Shown one piece after another: positions 47,671-58,100 of a stretch of DNA of 64,000 bases. How positions within the stretch are numbered: position 1 is the stretch's first letter; the number at the start of each line of letters is the position of its first letter. The notes below the pieces were generated by a model. The model did not search any database and was not told where the DNA came from. It saw only the letters and a list, made by a program, of their open reading frames with translations. Source of the stretch: Hippopus hippopus (Eukaryota > Mollusca > Bivalvia > Cardiida > Cardiidae). The stretch lies in assembly GCA_946811185.2 (NCBI GenBank), contig OX328105.1, positions 36,273,394 to 36,337,393 on the forward strand, in the 5' to 3' direction. The translations under genes were made by a program, and so were the position numbers.

Positions 47671-49395
47671 TTAACCCTTTCCCAAACAATCACGGGTTTT
47701 CATGACCCTGAGAAAGAAGCCTTTTGAAAACATTGTGGGAAAAGGAGAAAATGCTGGTAACCAGCATTTTCTCCTTTTCCCGCTATGTTTTCTACTCTTC
47801 CCAAAACAAATTTAATTTTTTGAGTTACATTAATTTTGTTGTCTGCAATTGCTTTCCATTTGTGTAGACGACTTATTAGATTTGGTTAAAATCACAGGAT
47901 TTGTCTTTTAAAGGGTAGAAAACACTGTGGAAAAAACGAAACAAGAGGGCCATGATGGCCCTGAAGTCGCTCACCAGAGTCTTTTGACCAAACATGACCC
48001 ATTTTCAATCTCTTTTGAGATATCATAACAAATCTTCTAAGCTTTTACAACTATTGGACTGAAAATTTGGCCTCTAGCATGTACACAAGCTTTTTCTAGA
48101 ATTTCTCTCAGTGACCTACATTTTAGCCAACCATAGCCAATTTTTCCATTGCAGATATTATCAAAACAAAGATACTGAACACCTTTCATAAGTATTGGAC
48201 AGAAAATGTGGCCTATAGAGCATACACAGGCTTTTTCTAAGATTTGACCTAATGACCTAGTTTTTGACCCAACATGACCGATTTTCTAAGTCATCTGAGA
48301 TGTCATCAAGACAAACAATCTGACAAAGTTTCATCAGTTTTGGACTGAAAATGTGGCCTCTACAGCATACACAAGGTTTTTCTAAGATTTGACCTAGTGA
48401 CATGGTTTTTGACCAAACATGAACGATTTTCGAACTCGTCCAAGATATTATCAGGACAACCATTGTGACCGACTTTCAAGAGTTTTTGACCGAAAATGTG
48501 GCCTCTAGAGTGTACACAAGGTTTTTCTAAGATTTGCACCTAGTGACCTAGTTTTTGACCGGACATGACCCATTTTCGAACTTCTCCGAGAAATCATCAA
48601 GACAAACATTCTGACCAACTTTCAAGAGTATTGGACTGAAAATGTGGCCTCTAGAGCGTACACAAGGTTTTTCTAAGATTTGACCTGGTGACCTAGTTTT
48701 TGAGTCAATGTGACCCATTTTCAAACTCGTCTAAGATATCATCAAGACAAACATTCTGACCAAGTTTCATGAGTATCTGACTGAAAATGTGGCCTCTAGA
48801 GCATACACAAGGTTTTTCTAAGATTTGCACCTAGTGACCTAGTTTTTGACCTGACATGACCCATTTTCGATCTCGTCCGAGATATCATCAAGACAAACGT
48901 TCTGACCAAGTTTCATTAGTATCTGACTAAAAATGTGGCCTCTAGAGCGTACACAAGGTTATTCTAAGATGTGACCTAGTTTTTGACCCGACATGACTCA
49001 TTTTCGAACTCATCCGAGAAATCATCAAGACAAACATTCTGAACAACTTTCAAGAGTATTGGACTGAAAATGTGGCCTCTAGAGTATACACAAGGTTTTT
49101 CTAAGATTTGCACCTAGTGACTTAGTTTTTGACCGGACATGACCCAATTTCGAACTCGTCCGAGATATCATCAAGACAAACATTCTGAGCAAGTTTCATG
49201 AGTATCTGACTGAAAATGTGGCCTCTAGATTGTACACAAGGTAAAAGTTGACGACGGACAACGCACGACGGACGACGGATGCCGGACACAGCACGATCAC
49301 AAAAGCTCACCTTGAGCACTTCGTGCTCAGGTGAGCTAAAAATGCTGGTTGCCTGCTTTTTTTCCTTTTCCACAATGTTTTTGAGCACTTCAGGC
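47671..49395. mobile_element. Two family A MITEs, the second split by TR1 (copy 5)
   Basis: 47671-47860 is reversed with a full hairpin. 47860-47940 plus 49343-49395 are the two parts of a forward copy around TR1. Confidence 0.78.
47941..49342 (+). mobile_element. TR1 tandem-repeat element (copy 5)
   Basis: Complete ends as in the copy at 46378. The internal units recur about every 143-148 bp ('gtgacctagtttttgacc' near 48540, 48689, 48832). The right terminal hairpin is at about 49304-49337. It also interrupts the hairpin of a family A MITE (left flank ends 47940, right flank resumes at 49343 with TGCTGGTT). Confidence 0.9.
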
Positions 49396-49396
49396 T

Positions 49397-49613
49397 TGTA
49401 AACCCTTTACACACAATTCAGAGTTTTTACGACCCCTAAGAAGGCGGCTTTTGATAACATTGTGGGAAAAGGAGAAAATACTGGTAACCAGTATTTTCTC
49501 CTTTTCCCACCATGTTTTCTACCCTATCAAAGACAAAAATCATACTTTGAGCAATATTTAATATGTTGTCTGCAATCGCTTTCTATTTGGTTGTGTCAAA
49601 AATTTAGTCATTA
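49397..49613 (-). mobile_element. Family A MITE
   Basis: Hairpin GAAAATACTGGTAACCAGTA intact, with paired changes in both arms. Confidence 0.87.
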
Positions 49614-49977
49614 TAATTTCTGAAACTTGTCCAGCTTGTCGTCAACAGCTGCTGGACATGTAGATTTCAGATTTCACTTGTCTAAGGGAATGTTGCATCA
49701 GAAGTATAAAATAAAATCGATCTCACATGTTCACAGTACATACCCTCAAATCGAACATTCTCTTTCCAGCTTTGTATTTCACAATTCTATTGTATAATAT
49801 GACTATATGATAATTATACATGTACAGATATTTTGGAGTACCAGCGTATCTAATAAACCTTATGTAGTTGACTACATGTATTTCATTACCGAATAAATAG
49901 AAATCAATTTTTTCAAGGCTACATGTACAGTTCTGCTGCAAGAACAAGTGACAGTTCGGTCATAATCTACAATAAAG

Positions 49978-50086
49978 CAGTGGAAAGTGCAGATCAGAGA
50001 TCAGACTGCACATTCTGTACAGTCTGATCTTGATCTATACTGTCCACAAAAGCTTCTGGTGTTGTCTTTGGTAAGGAAAGAGTTAA
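49978..50086. mobile_element. Family C MITE, right half, abutting family A
   Basis: Hairpin AGATCAGACTGCACATTCTG, then a short tail to GAGTTAA. The same TTAA starts the family A copy at 50083. Confidence 0.65.
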
Positions 50087-50309
50087 CTCTTTACCACACA
50101 ATCCTGACTTTTAACGACCCTGAGATAGAAGCCTTTTGAAAACATTGTGGGAAAAGGAGAAAATGCTGGTAACCAGCATTTTCTCCTTTCCCCACAATGT
50201 TTTCTTCCCTTCCCGAAACAAATTTCAAATTTTAAGTCACTTTTATTTTGTCGTCTGCAAATGCTTTCAATTTGGACCCATCTAAAATTTTGTCGTTTGG
50301 TAGAGTTAA
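50083..50309 (-). mobile_element. Family A MITE, complete
   Basis: TTAA both ends, 227 bp, intact hairpin. Confidence 0.92.
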
Positions 50310-50330
50310 ACCCTTCATCTAACAATTCCT

Positions 50331-51027
50331 TTAAGTCTTTAACAGACAACAAAATTTTAAATTGTCCATTCATGTATTGAAAACACTTGCAGGCCAAAAT
50401 TCAAATATGGCTCAAATGATGAGATCTGTCCTTGAAATGGTTGAAAACATTGTGGGGAAAAAGGAGAAAACACAATATTTGCTCCTGTTCCAATGTTGTT
50501 TTTGATTGACTTTTTCCTGTGTTGTAAAAGCACAGGATTCTTTGGTAAAAGGGTTAAATGACCCTGTTGTAAAAGACTTTTGAAAACAAAAAGAGAAACA
50601 ATCTCAATGTTTTTTATCCTTCCAATAAACAAATCCACTCATTTGAATCTGATTTGATCTAATGTCTGCAAATGCTTAAGATGAAGAAAGAGAAGTTATA
50701 GAACTTTGAGCAGAACTTTCCCTAGGGCAAATGAGAAAAATATGAATTTACAGAACCCTCATCAGATTCTTCCGTAATATTCTACATGCAATGCTAACTC
50801 TGCATGCACAAAGAACATCTTTGGTTGCCTTCCTTACAGATAAAGATTAGGTTAAAGTAATGTCCTTTTCAACAGAGGCATTTTTATATCCTTTATAAAC
50901 CAGCTGACATACTTCTAGACTTGTCCATATTGATAGCATTTGCAGAAAAAAAATAAAACTTGTTTCAAATTTTGGGATCTGTCTCTGACAGGGCAGAAAA
51001 TAATAGGGAAAAGATACCAGTTATCAG
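50331..51027. mobile_element. Family A MITE and two fragments
   Basis: 50331-50556 forward with a diverged hairpin, 50557-50685 a reversed fragment, 50890-51027 a forward left half. Confidence 0.72.
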
Positions 51028-51431
51028 AAGAAAACAAAACTTGCTAGAAATATGCCGTAATACTGACATAAATTTGTCACCTTAATGCTGACAAGATGGC
51101 AATAGATACTGTTGCAATTATTCCTGTTTAAAGTCCTAAATACCAGTAATGAGAACTGTTTTAATTCATTAACTGATATCAAAAATCAAGTTTTGTTGCA
51201 TTTTGGAGCAAAGACCAATGAGAATTTTTTCAGGGGTAAGGTAAGAAAAATAATTGAAATGCAATAAAATCATATGTACATGATTTTATTGTTTCTGTCA
51301 TTTTAAGTTTAAAAACACTGCCTTAGTCTAACCTAAACCAAAAATAAATCAAAAACCTACCTCATGTAGAAATGTGTTACTTATCCAGAGTTGCTATACT
51401 TATCCAATTTCAATGTTCCCTTTGTCTAAAA

Positions 51432-51550
51432 TGTTTCAGCAAAGTGGACAGTGTATATCAAGGATCAGACTACAACTTATGTGCCATCTGATCTTGATCT
51501 ATACTGGCTGCAATGGCAACTACAGTTGTCAAAGGCAACCTAAGGGTTAA
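51432..51550. mobile_element. Family C MITE, right half, abutting family A
   Basis: Diverged hairpin, then AACCTAAGGGTTAA. The final TTAA (51547-51550) is also the first TTAA of the next family A copy. Confidence 0.65.
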
Positions 51551-51775
51551 CTCTGTACCAAACAACAAAATTGTGGACTTGACCAAAATGAAAGCATTTG
51601 CAGATGACAAAATAAATATAGCTCAAGTGATGATTTCTGTCTTTAATAGGATATAAAACATTGTGAGAAAAGGAGAAAATGCTGGTTACCAGCATTTTCT
51701 CCTTTTCCCTCAATGTTTTCAAAAGCTTTCTTATCCAGGGTAGTTAAAAGTCTGGACTGTGTGGTAACGGGTTAA
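51547..51775 (+). mobile_element. Family A MITE, complete
   Basis: TTAA both ends, 229 bp, hairpin with one mismatch. It is the last copy before a roughly 10-kb stretch without any. Confidence 0.92.
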
Positions 51776-51940
51776 GGACATGACATGTGATAGGATGATG
51801 GATTGGAATCAGCATTGTTATTCAATATGAATAAAGTAAAATTCATTTCATTAAATCAAGACGAAAGTATGTAGAACATATAAAAATTCTTCATTTCCCT
51901 CTTTTTTTCACACTCATGCTCATTTTGAATCTTGTGAAGC

Positions 51941-52200
51941 TCATGCTGATCCACAAGTTTTTTCAATTCCTTCATACTCTTGTTGATCTTCAATTTCTTC
52001 ATACTCTTATTGATCTTCAATTTCTTCATCCTCTTGTTGATCTTCAGTTTCTTCATGCTCTTGTTGATATTCACTTTCTTCATGCTCTTCTTGATCTTCA
52101 GTTTCTTCATGCTCTTGTTGATCGTCAATTTCTTCGTGATCTTGTTGATTTCCAGTCTTCTCATGGTCTTGCTGATCTTCAATCCTTTCATGCTGATCTT
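51941..52200 (-). repeat. 30-bp coding minisatellite (acidic Q/E repeats)
   Basis: About eight tandem units of roughly 30 bp with the core GAAGATCAACAAGAG. Units keep frame across the stop: beyond TAA at 52007 two more units read on as EYEEIEDQQEYEGIE until TGA at 51941. The repeat is purine-rich on the coding strand. Confidence 0.85.
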
Positions 52201-53593
52201 GAATCTTTCCTTGCTCCTGTGGAAGCTGAATCTTTCCGTGATGCTCCTGCTGATGCTGAAGCAATGTCTTTGCCGTAGAAAAGGTTTCCTTGCAAAATGT
52301 GCATTTAAATGGGTTTCCATCAGTATGAAGTCTCCAGTGGTTGATTAACATGTGCATTTCTGGAAAGGCTGCTGTGCAATATTCACATTTAAATGGATTT
52401 TCATCTATATGGGTTCTTTCATGACTTGCTAACCAGGCTTTCTTGGAGAAAGCAGCTGGACAAAAATGACACTTGAAAGGTTTTTCCTGAAAGTCGTTAT
52501 GCAACTTCATGTGTCGCGTCAAGGTACACTTGGCAGTAAAGGCATTGTCACATACATTGCATTTGAATGGCTTTTCACCAGTATGGAGTCTCTCATGTAT
52601 AACAAGATGGTTTTTCTGTGCAAAAGAAGCTTCACAAAATTCACATTTGAACGGTTTTTCACCTGTATGCAATCTCAGATGGGTATTCAAATTACTTCTG
52701 CTGTTGAAGCCTGCATCACAGAATTCACATCTAAATGGTTTTTCTCCTGTATGGGTCAGCTGATGTTGTGTCATATGACTTTTCTGTGCAAATGCAGCTT
52801 GACAATAGAAACAAGTATACGGTTTTTCACCTGTATGTTTTCTTTTATGAGCATTCAAGCTACCTTTACTAATGAAGGTAGCATCACAAATGTCACATTT
52901 AAATGGCCTTTCTCCTGTGTGTTTACGCTGATGTAGAATGTGGGAAGTCATCTGGGCAAAAGCTGCATCACACAAATTGCATTTAAATGGTTTTTCTCCG
53001 GTATGAATTCTATAATGAATAGTTAGATACCTATTGCGTGAGAAGGCAGCATCACAAATATCGCAGCGAAATCTCTTGGTAACTTCTGGCTTCTTTTCAA
53101 CTGTTAAATTTGGAATAGATCTAGTGAAATTTGCTATGCCACCAGGCAAAGAATTTGATAAGGAGACTGGAACTGAAGCTGCGAAACTGTCTGCCAAAGA
53201 ATTTGTTAAACTGCTAGCCACTGAACTGAGGAGGCTTTCAATTGGATTGGGTAGACTTATTGCTGAAGAATTCAATAAACTGGCTGGACCAGAACTGGAT
53301 GCAGTGACTGGTAAGGATCTCAGTATACTGTCAACATATGAACTTGGTATTCCATCATGATCTTCACTAGATATATTGTCAGAAATTTTTTCTGATTTAA
53401 TAACAGGAACCAAATTTGATTCACTATCAGAAATTGAATTAGAATTGCTGCTACGCCCTGAGTCAAAGTTCTGCGAAGACTTCTGAGTTACAGATAGAAA
53501 TGTCTCTTTACAGAAATTATTTACAGTATCTGCATGATCCATATGTTCTGGACCAAATTCCCCATCAAGACTAGGTTCTGACTTAGTTTCCAT
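52007..53593 (-). CDS. C2H2 zinc-finger protein with ten fingers and acidic Q/E tail
   Basis: 528 residues. The N-terminal region is Ser-rich and acidic (to about 165). Ten tandem C2H2 fingers follow (about 172-455), each C-x2-C-x12-H-x3-H, most joined by TGEKPF linkers; the last three use diverged linkers (HIDENPF, HTDGNPF). This suggests a sequence-specific nuclear DNA-binding regulator. The tail is a run of 10-residue repeats of the type QQEHEETED, coded by a 30-bp minisatellite, and it ends at TAA (52007-52009) where the repeat normally has CAA. The frame continues upstream of the Met (53593) as ASEEGNYLN to a probable acceptor CAG at 53623-53625, so an upstream exon may supply the true start. 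No KRAB, BTB or SCAN domain is seen. Confidence 0.88.
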   Translation of the reverse strand: METKSEPSLDGEFGPEHMDHADTVNNFCKETFLSVTQKSSQNFDSGRSSNSNSISDSESNLVPVIKSEKISDNISSEDHDGIPSSYVDSILRSLPVTASSSGPASLLNSSAISLPNPIESLLSSVASSLTNSLADSFAASVPVSLSNSLPGGIANFTRSIPNLTVEKKPEVTKRFRCDICDAAFSRNRYLTIHYRIHTGEKPFKCNLCDAAFAQMTSHILHQRKHTGERPFKCDICDATFISKGSLNAHKRKHTGEKPYTCFYCQAAFAQKSHMTQHQLTHTGEKPFRCEFCDAGFNSRSNLNTHLRLHTGEKPFKCEFCEASFAQKNHLVIHERLHTGEKPFKCNVCDNAFTAKCTLTRHMKLHNDFQEKPFKCHFCPAAFSKKAWLASHERTHIDENPFKCEYCTAAFPEMHMLINHWRLHTDGNPFKCTFCKETFSTAKTLLQHQQEHHGKIQLPQEQGKIQDQHERIEDQQDHEKTGNQQDHEEIDDQQEHEETEDQEEHEESEYQQEHEETEDQQEDEEIEDQ

Positions 53594-53622
53594 ATTGAGG
53601 TAGTTTCCCTCTTCAGATGCCC

Positions 53623-53635
53623 CTGAAATTTATAC
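53623..53635 (-). other. Probable 3' splice acceptor of the zinc-finger exon
   Basis: On the minus strand AAATTTCAG precedes GGGCATCTG, and the frame from there is open into the Met at 53593. The pyrimidine tract is weak, so this is inference. Confidence 0.45.
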
Positions 53636-53655
53636 ATGTAGAGTCTATATGGGTT

Positions 53656-53906
53656 GCAACACGTGAAAAGGGGCATTTGGACATTTGCGTAAAGTGCCAT
53701 CTCGGATCAGCCTGCGCAGTCCGCGCAGGCTAATCTGAGGCGGCACTTTACGACTACATTAGAGTTTTTCCTACAGTAGACCTGCGTGAAACAGAGAATT
53801 ACATACAAACGGAAAGTGTCGTCTCGGATCAGCCTGCGCGGATTGCGCAGGCTGATCCGAGACGACACTTTAAGCAAATGTCTGAATGCCCCTTTTCACG
53901 TGTTGC
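53656..53906. mobile_element. Family D palindromic MITE
   Basis: The ends are inverted: GCAACACGTGAAAAGGGGCA at left and its complement at right. Inside are two further inverted blocks with ATCAGCCTGCGCAGTCCGCG and GGATCAGCCTGCGCGGATTG, each a strong hairpin. It sits just upstream of the zinc-finger coding exon and resembles dreissenid repeats I recall. Confidence 0.75.
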
Positions 53907-53954
53907 AGGCCATATGAAAATGGCCACAATTAAATAAAGTAAACATGTAAAAAA

Positions 53955-54214
53955 ATCATGAGCAATGCTCTGGCAAAAGGGGGTTTAAAGCATCTCTGTA
54001 ATCCATTATACTAAGCAAGTCATCATGTTATTATGGATCCATGAAATCAATTTTGTCTAGCAAGCAGCTGAATCATGAGGTAGAATGGTCCTTGGACATG
54101 CAGAAAATTGACCAAAAGCAAAGAATTTCGAAACTGGTCAGCCTGTTTGAAAGCTGACCTGGGTTGAATCTTTTTGCAGATACATTTTAACCCCCTTTTC
54201 ACAGTGCATGGCTC
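53955..54214 (-). mobile_element. Family B MITE, reversed
   Basis: Left ATGAGCAATGCTCTGGCAAA, right CCCCCTTTTCACAGTGCATG. The order of internal blocks is reversed relative to the copy at 19248. Confidence 0.72.
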
Positions 54215-54234
54215 ATATCTTTTAGTCTATTTAA

Positions 54235-54409
54235 GAAATAATCTTATTTCTATCGTGGTTTATCGTTCAATAAACCACAGTTGTGACTTATGAGGCACAA
54301 TAAATAAACCACAAGGGTGATAGCCCGAGTTGTTTATTCATTGCGCCTCATAACTCACAACGTGGTTTATTGAACGATAAACCACAGTAGAAAGAAGATT
54401 ATTTCGATT
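54235..54409. mobile_element. Near-perfect 175-bp palindrome (MITE)
   Basis: The left arm contains GTGGTTTATCGTTCAATAAA and the right arm its complement; pairing extends out to GAAATAATCTT on both sides with few mismatches, leaving a short loop near 54315. The transcript would fold into one long hairpin. No coding. Confidence 0.8.
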
Positions 54410-55052
54410 CTAACATGACTAACTCTTAATCAAAGGAAAACCAAGTTCATAGAGTAAAAACGCGGATACATATTTTATTCCATTGAATAACTTACGTACT
54501 TTGTACAGAATGACGTCACTCTATTTAGAGTGACGCAGATTTTACCACGCTTTCGTTGCACTGTGTTTATAGAGCCGAATTCACGTATCATGTTAGAATC
54601 ATCTTTTTACCAGCCAAAGACAATATTTTAGACTTGTATCTATATTTAAAGCTTAAAATTGCACATGATAAACTAAATCAAATGCATTACAAACATTTTG
54701 ATGTAAAAATTCACTTAAATAGCTACCAGGACAGCCCTTTATCAATGAATGATATATCGATTGTATTGTAGTTTAACATCATTTAACAGCTTAGGTCATA
54801 TCACAATGGTCAGTGTACCTACCCATGTGTTTCCTAGATTTCTCACACCAGTACTGACACATCTTTTCTTTCCAAGTCACTAACTACCGGTACTCTTCTC
54901 ACATGCATAAGAGATGAGAGGTGCCCTCTATGAATACCGGTAGTTATCACAAGTTCCCTAGTTTTATAATTGAACATTTCGTATACTAGAGGCAACATTT
55001 GTAGAGTAACTAATTACATGCATTACTGACCCTCTTCTATTATCAACCCTTT

Positions 55053-55247
55053 GCCAGAGCTCTAGATAAAGGGAGTGATTTTGATTTTAAAATTAAAAAT
55101 ATTGATTATTCTCCACCAAAGCCTATGTTATGGTTATTCAATAGAATCGTCTCATGGAGATGTTTCTAATGAGTACCCACAACATAGGGTTTGAAAGAGA
55201 AATAATGGATTTAGAATACCGTCACTCTCCCTCATCTGGAGCTCTGC
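55053..55247. mobile_element. Small TIR element
   Basis: The ends read CCAGAGCTCTAGATAAAGGGAG and, inverted, GCAGAGCTCCAGATGAGGGAG. There is about 195 bp between the outer ends and no frame inside. Confidence 0.55.
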
Positions 55248-55249
55248 TT

Positions 55250-57455
55250 TGGTATGAATCCATTATTTACAGTCTTGTTCGTTGTTAACATCAAATGACA
55301 CAAAGATAATATTTTTCTTATTATGATGTTAATGTTTGCGTCACAAGATATCATCCTCCTAAATAACCAACCAGTGTTTATAGTGGTCATGAAATTTTCA
55401 TTGGCACAAATAAGGGGAGTACCTGTCAAGTTTAATATAAAAAAAAGGTGCATTCGTAGAATTTTAACAAATATTCACAGTGGGTTCAAACTATATGGAA
55501 TGGTTTAAGTGATAAAATTGATGTTGTCTCCATTTCATTATACTGTCTACAAATTACGTACATGGTACATCCGAGTCTGATCATGACTATGTACCTATAT
55601 GGATGCAGACTCTGATGATTTCGAAGAGGAGTTTGGAGGTCGCCAAATATGCCTTATATCCTCCAGGCAACAGTCCGAGTAGATAACATGCGAGTCCTGT
55701 CTATCTAGATGAAAGAAAGAATGTGCAGATGGGCTCGATTTAATGTTTTGGGGCGAAGAGTGTCAGAAAAATATATAATATAGTTTGTCCCGATTGCGAG
55801 TAGACTGGGCATTAATGGGCAGAGCAGATGTATGTTTTATTACAAACAGAATATTAACACAGACCACACACCCTACTCTTTCTGTAGAAACAACAACAAC
55901 ACATATTTGATGCAGGCCACTGCCAAGTGGCCGACTTCAGTGATAAAGTCACCTGATTTCACAAAACTTCAACTGCTTGGCCAAGAAAAGCGAAATCGTC
56001 TGAAAAAATCTGGGAGTCGCCTTGCCTATTAACAACGTGTCGGGTGTCTGTGGGAAAAAAACAGTATCTACCTGTATTATCGGCCAGTGTATTACCTAAT
56101 GTTCAGTGCTTGGTCCTGTTTGCATTTTAAATGAATGTTGTTTTATGGCGCATCGACAGCTTAGGTCATTTAGCGCGCTTGCATTTTAAAGTATACCTCA
56201 GGTGGACAAAACCAAAGTATTACCAAACCAACATGAGAAATAATACATTCTCTCAAAGAGTTGTGGATGACTGAAATAGTTTGCCTAAGGATGTAATTAA
56301 GTGAAATTGTAAAGTTTTAAGCGCAGTTTAATTATAACGTCGAATCATCTAAAATCACGATACATCGAAGTTCGCGACCATTTTGTTTTTCATATATGTC
56401 ACTCGATAATTTATCAAAATCGAGGCTGATGAAGTCATACCATTCGTTGATTTTGTTATCGTCTGCAAAAATCGCAGAAAAATGAGGTTTAAATTGGCAA
56501 ATCCATGAATCGCGAAGGCTCCTATTCAAAACAGGTAATTTCATTGGCGCAAAGACCCCTTCCCATAAAAACTACAAATTAATTTTAGACAGAACCATAT
56601 TTAAAAATTATTATACTTCCACAATGTTTTGCTGTTAATGGATGTCACGTGACCGTGTTAGAAGTGGAGATTAAAGGTCAGTCTATTTTTAAAATGCTCG
56701 TTTATTCGGACTTTCCACGAATACACCTGCATGACTCCCTTGTGTCGGCTGTGTCATGCTCGCTAAATAAATTTTGTGAGTAGTTGAAAAAAATTGGATA
56801 TGTCTTGTGTACTTGAATGGGCATTAATTGAATAATACACACAGGCAAGTGGAATTTCATTTTTACCCCTGTTACTTAAGTTAACAAGCGTCGAAGCTTA
56901 ATATCGCGATTTTCAGTTTGTCGAGGGTCAATGAAGTTTGGAAAAAATACCAATTTACCGGACAAGAACCCCGATCGGTAAGAAATGTAATTCATACAGA
57001 CGGATCCAAGAGGTTGACGCCTAAATAGAACTCAACAACAGTGTAATCGAAGTGAATTAAAAAGTTAAAGATATAGTGCCTGCATGTCAATCAGAATTTG
57101 GGATTTAGTTATGGCGACAATAATCGACACAAAGCCTTGTCAAATAGGTCAAAATTTTGTTTTCTTAGGCAGTAGCTGTTAGGTTAAAGACGCATTTCTG
57201 TCATCAAAATACAGAATCATAAATAATGAAAAAATCAGTCGGTTCTTTTTTTGTGAAAAGCGTGAAATGGTGTTCAAGATACCAGAAAAATTCCTTTACC
57301 GTTCGCCGAATATTGATTATCTTGTTATGGCGGAGAGTGAACAGGGGAGGTAATATAGAGGTCAGTAGAATTACCGAAAATCACCGAAATAACAGTGATC
57401 CAACAATTTCCGAAAAAAAGCGAACTTCAGAATTTACTTTTTTTATTTCATTTGA
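55250..57455. other. Intergenic, no gene supported
   Basis: Apart from the LINE scrap at 56195-56335 I see no family. The frame at 55832-56032 has no recognised domain. Also unassigned: 58100-58870, 59222-59490, 60650-62125 (except the CRE palindrome) and 62345-63525. Confidence 0.45.
56195..56335 (+). pseudogene. LINE ORF2 C-terminal scrap
   Basis: MRNNTFSQRVVDD, a stop, then NSLPKDVIK: the typical 'FSQRVVDDWNSLP..V' end of LINE ORF2. Confidence 0.6.
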
Positions 57456-58100
57456 GCCATGCTCTGTGAAAGGAGGGCTTAATGCATCTGCGAAAAGTAT
57501 CGACTCCGGTCAGCCTACGCAGTCCGCGCAGGCTGACCTGAGCCGAAACTTTTCGCTATTGGTCAATTTTCTGTATGTCCAAGGCCCAGTCTACCTCATG
57601 TCAAAGGATCAGTGTACCTTACGAATTCAGTCGTTTGTTAGAAAAGATGGATTTTATGGATCCATAGTTATGTGATGGTTTGACTGGTACAATTTATCAC
57701 AGAGATGCATTAAGGTATTCCTTCCCTGAAGCGGAACTTCTATTTCCACTGTAATTTTACTCGGGGAAATATGATATCATTAAAAATTATCACTATTTTA
57801 GCATCTTAACCGAGCCACTTTCGGAGGTTTTGCCTCCATAGAATTATCATTTTCAATTCTAAAATCACTATATCCTCAATTCAAAGGGAGATTATTATTA
57901 CCTCCCTTTAAAAAAGGTAATAGAGGTATGAACAGAAACTTTTTAAATAGACATTTAAAGAAATTCTGGGCGGTTAAAAGTGTTTAGAATTATTGAATCA
58001 CTATAAATTCTCAATAATCTAACAACAACAACAACAAAAATTATGCCATGTTGACCAGAAGCTTCAGGGAAGTAAAGCCTTAATTCCCCTTTTGAACAAG
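57456..58100 (+). mobile_element. Family B MITE interrupted by family E
   Basis: Starts GAGCCATGCTCTGTGAAAGG with an intact hairpin CAGCCTACGCAGTCCGCGCA, and reaches GATGCATTAA at 57713, where the family E element begins. Confidence 0.7.
57710..58083. mobile_element. Family E TTAA-flanked MITE nested in a family B MITE
   Basis: TTAA occurs on both sides (57710-57713 and 58080-58083). The ends just inside are GGTATTCCTTCCCTGAAGC and, inverted, GGCTTTACTTCCCTGAAGC. The family B sequence stops at the left TTAA and a short piece of its 3' end seems to resume at the right one (TTCCCCTTTTG). An ACA microsatellite lies inside. Confidence 0.65.

Noticed and set aside
46378..49342. CRISPR array
   Set aside because: The repeats are long (about 145 bp), diverged and contiguous, with no spacer pattern, in an animal genome.
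51856..52320. Lys-rich 154-residue frame with MKKLKINKS repeats, and Leu/Phe-rich frames on the opposite strand
   Set aside because: They are other reading frames of the same 30-bp minisatellite that codes the zinc-finger tail.
52466..52936. 156-residue plus-strand frame
   Set aside because: It is the antisense shadow of the zinc-finger array.
55832..56032. Possible small gene (66 residues)
   Set aside because: No recognisable domain or splice context; near LINE debris; not supportable.
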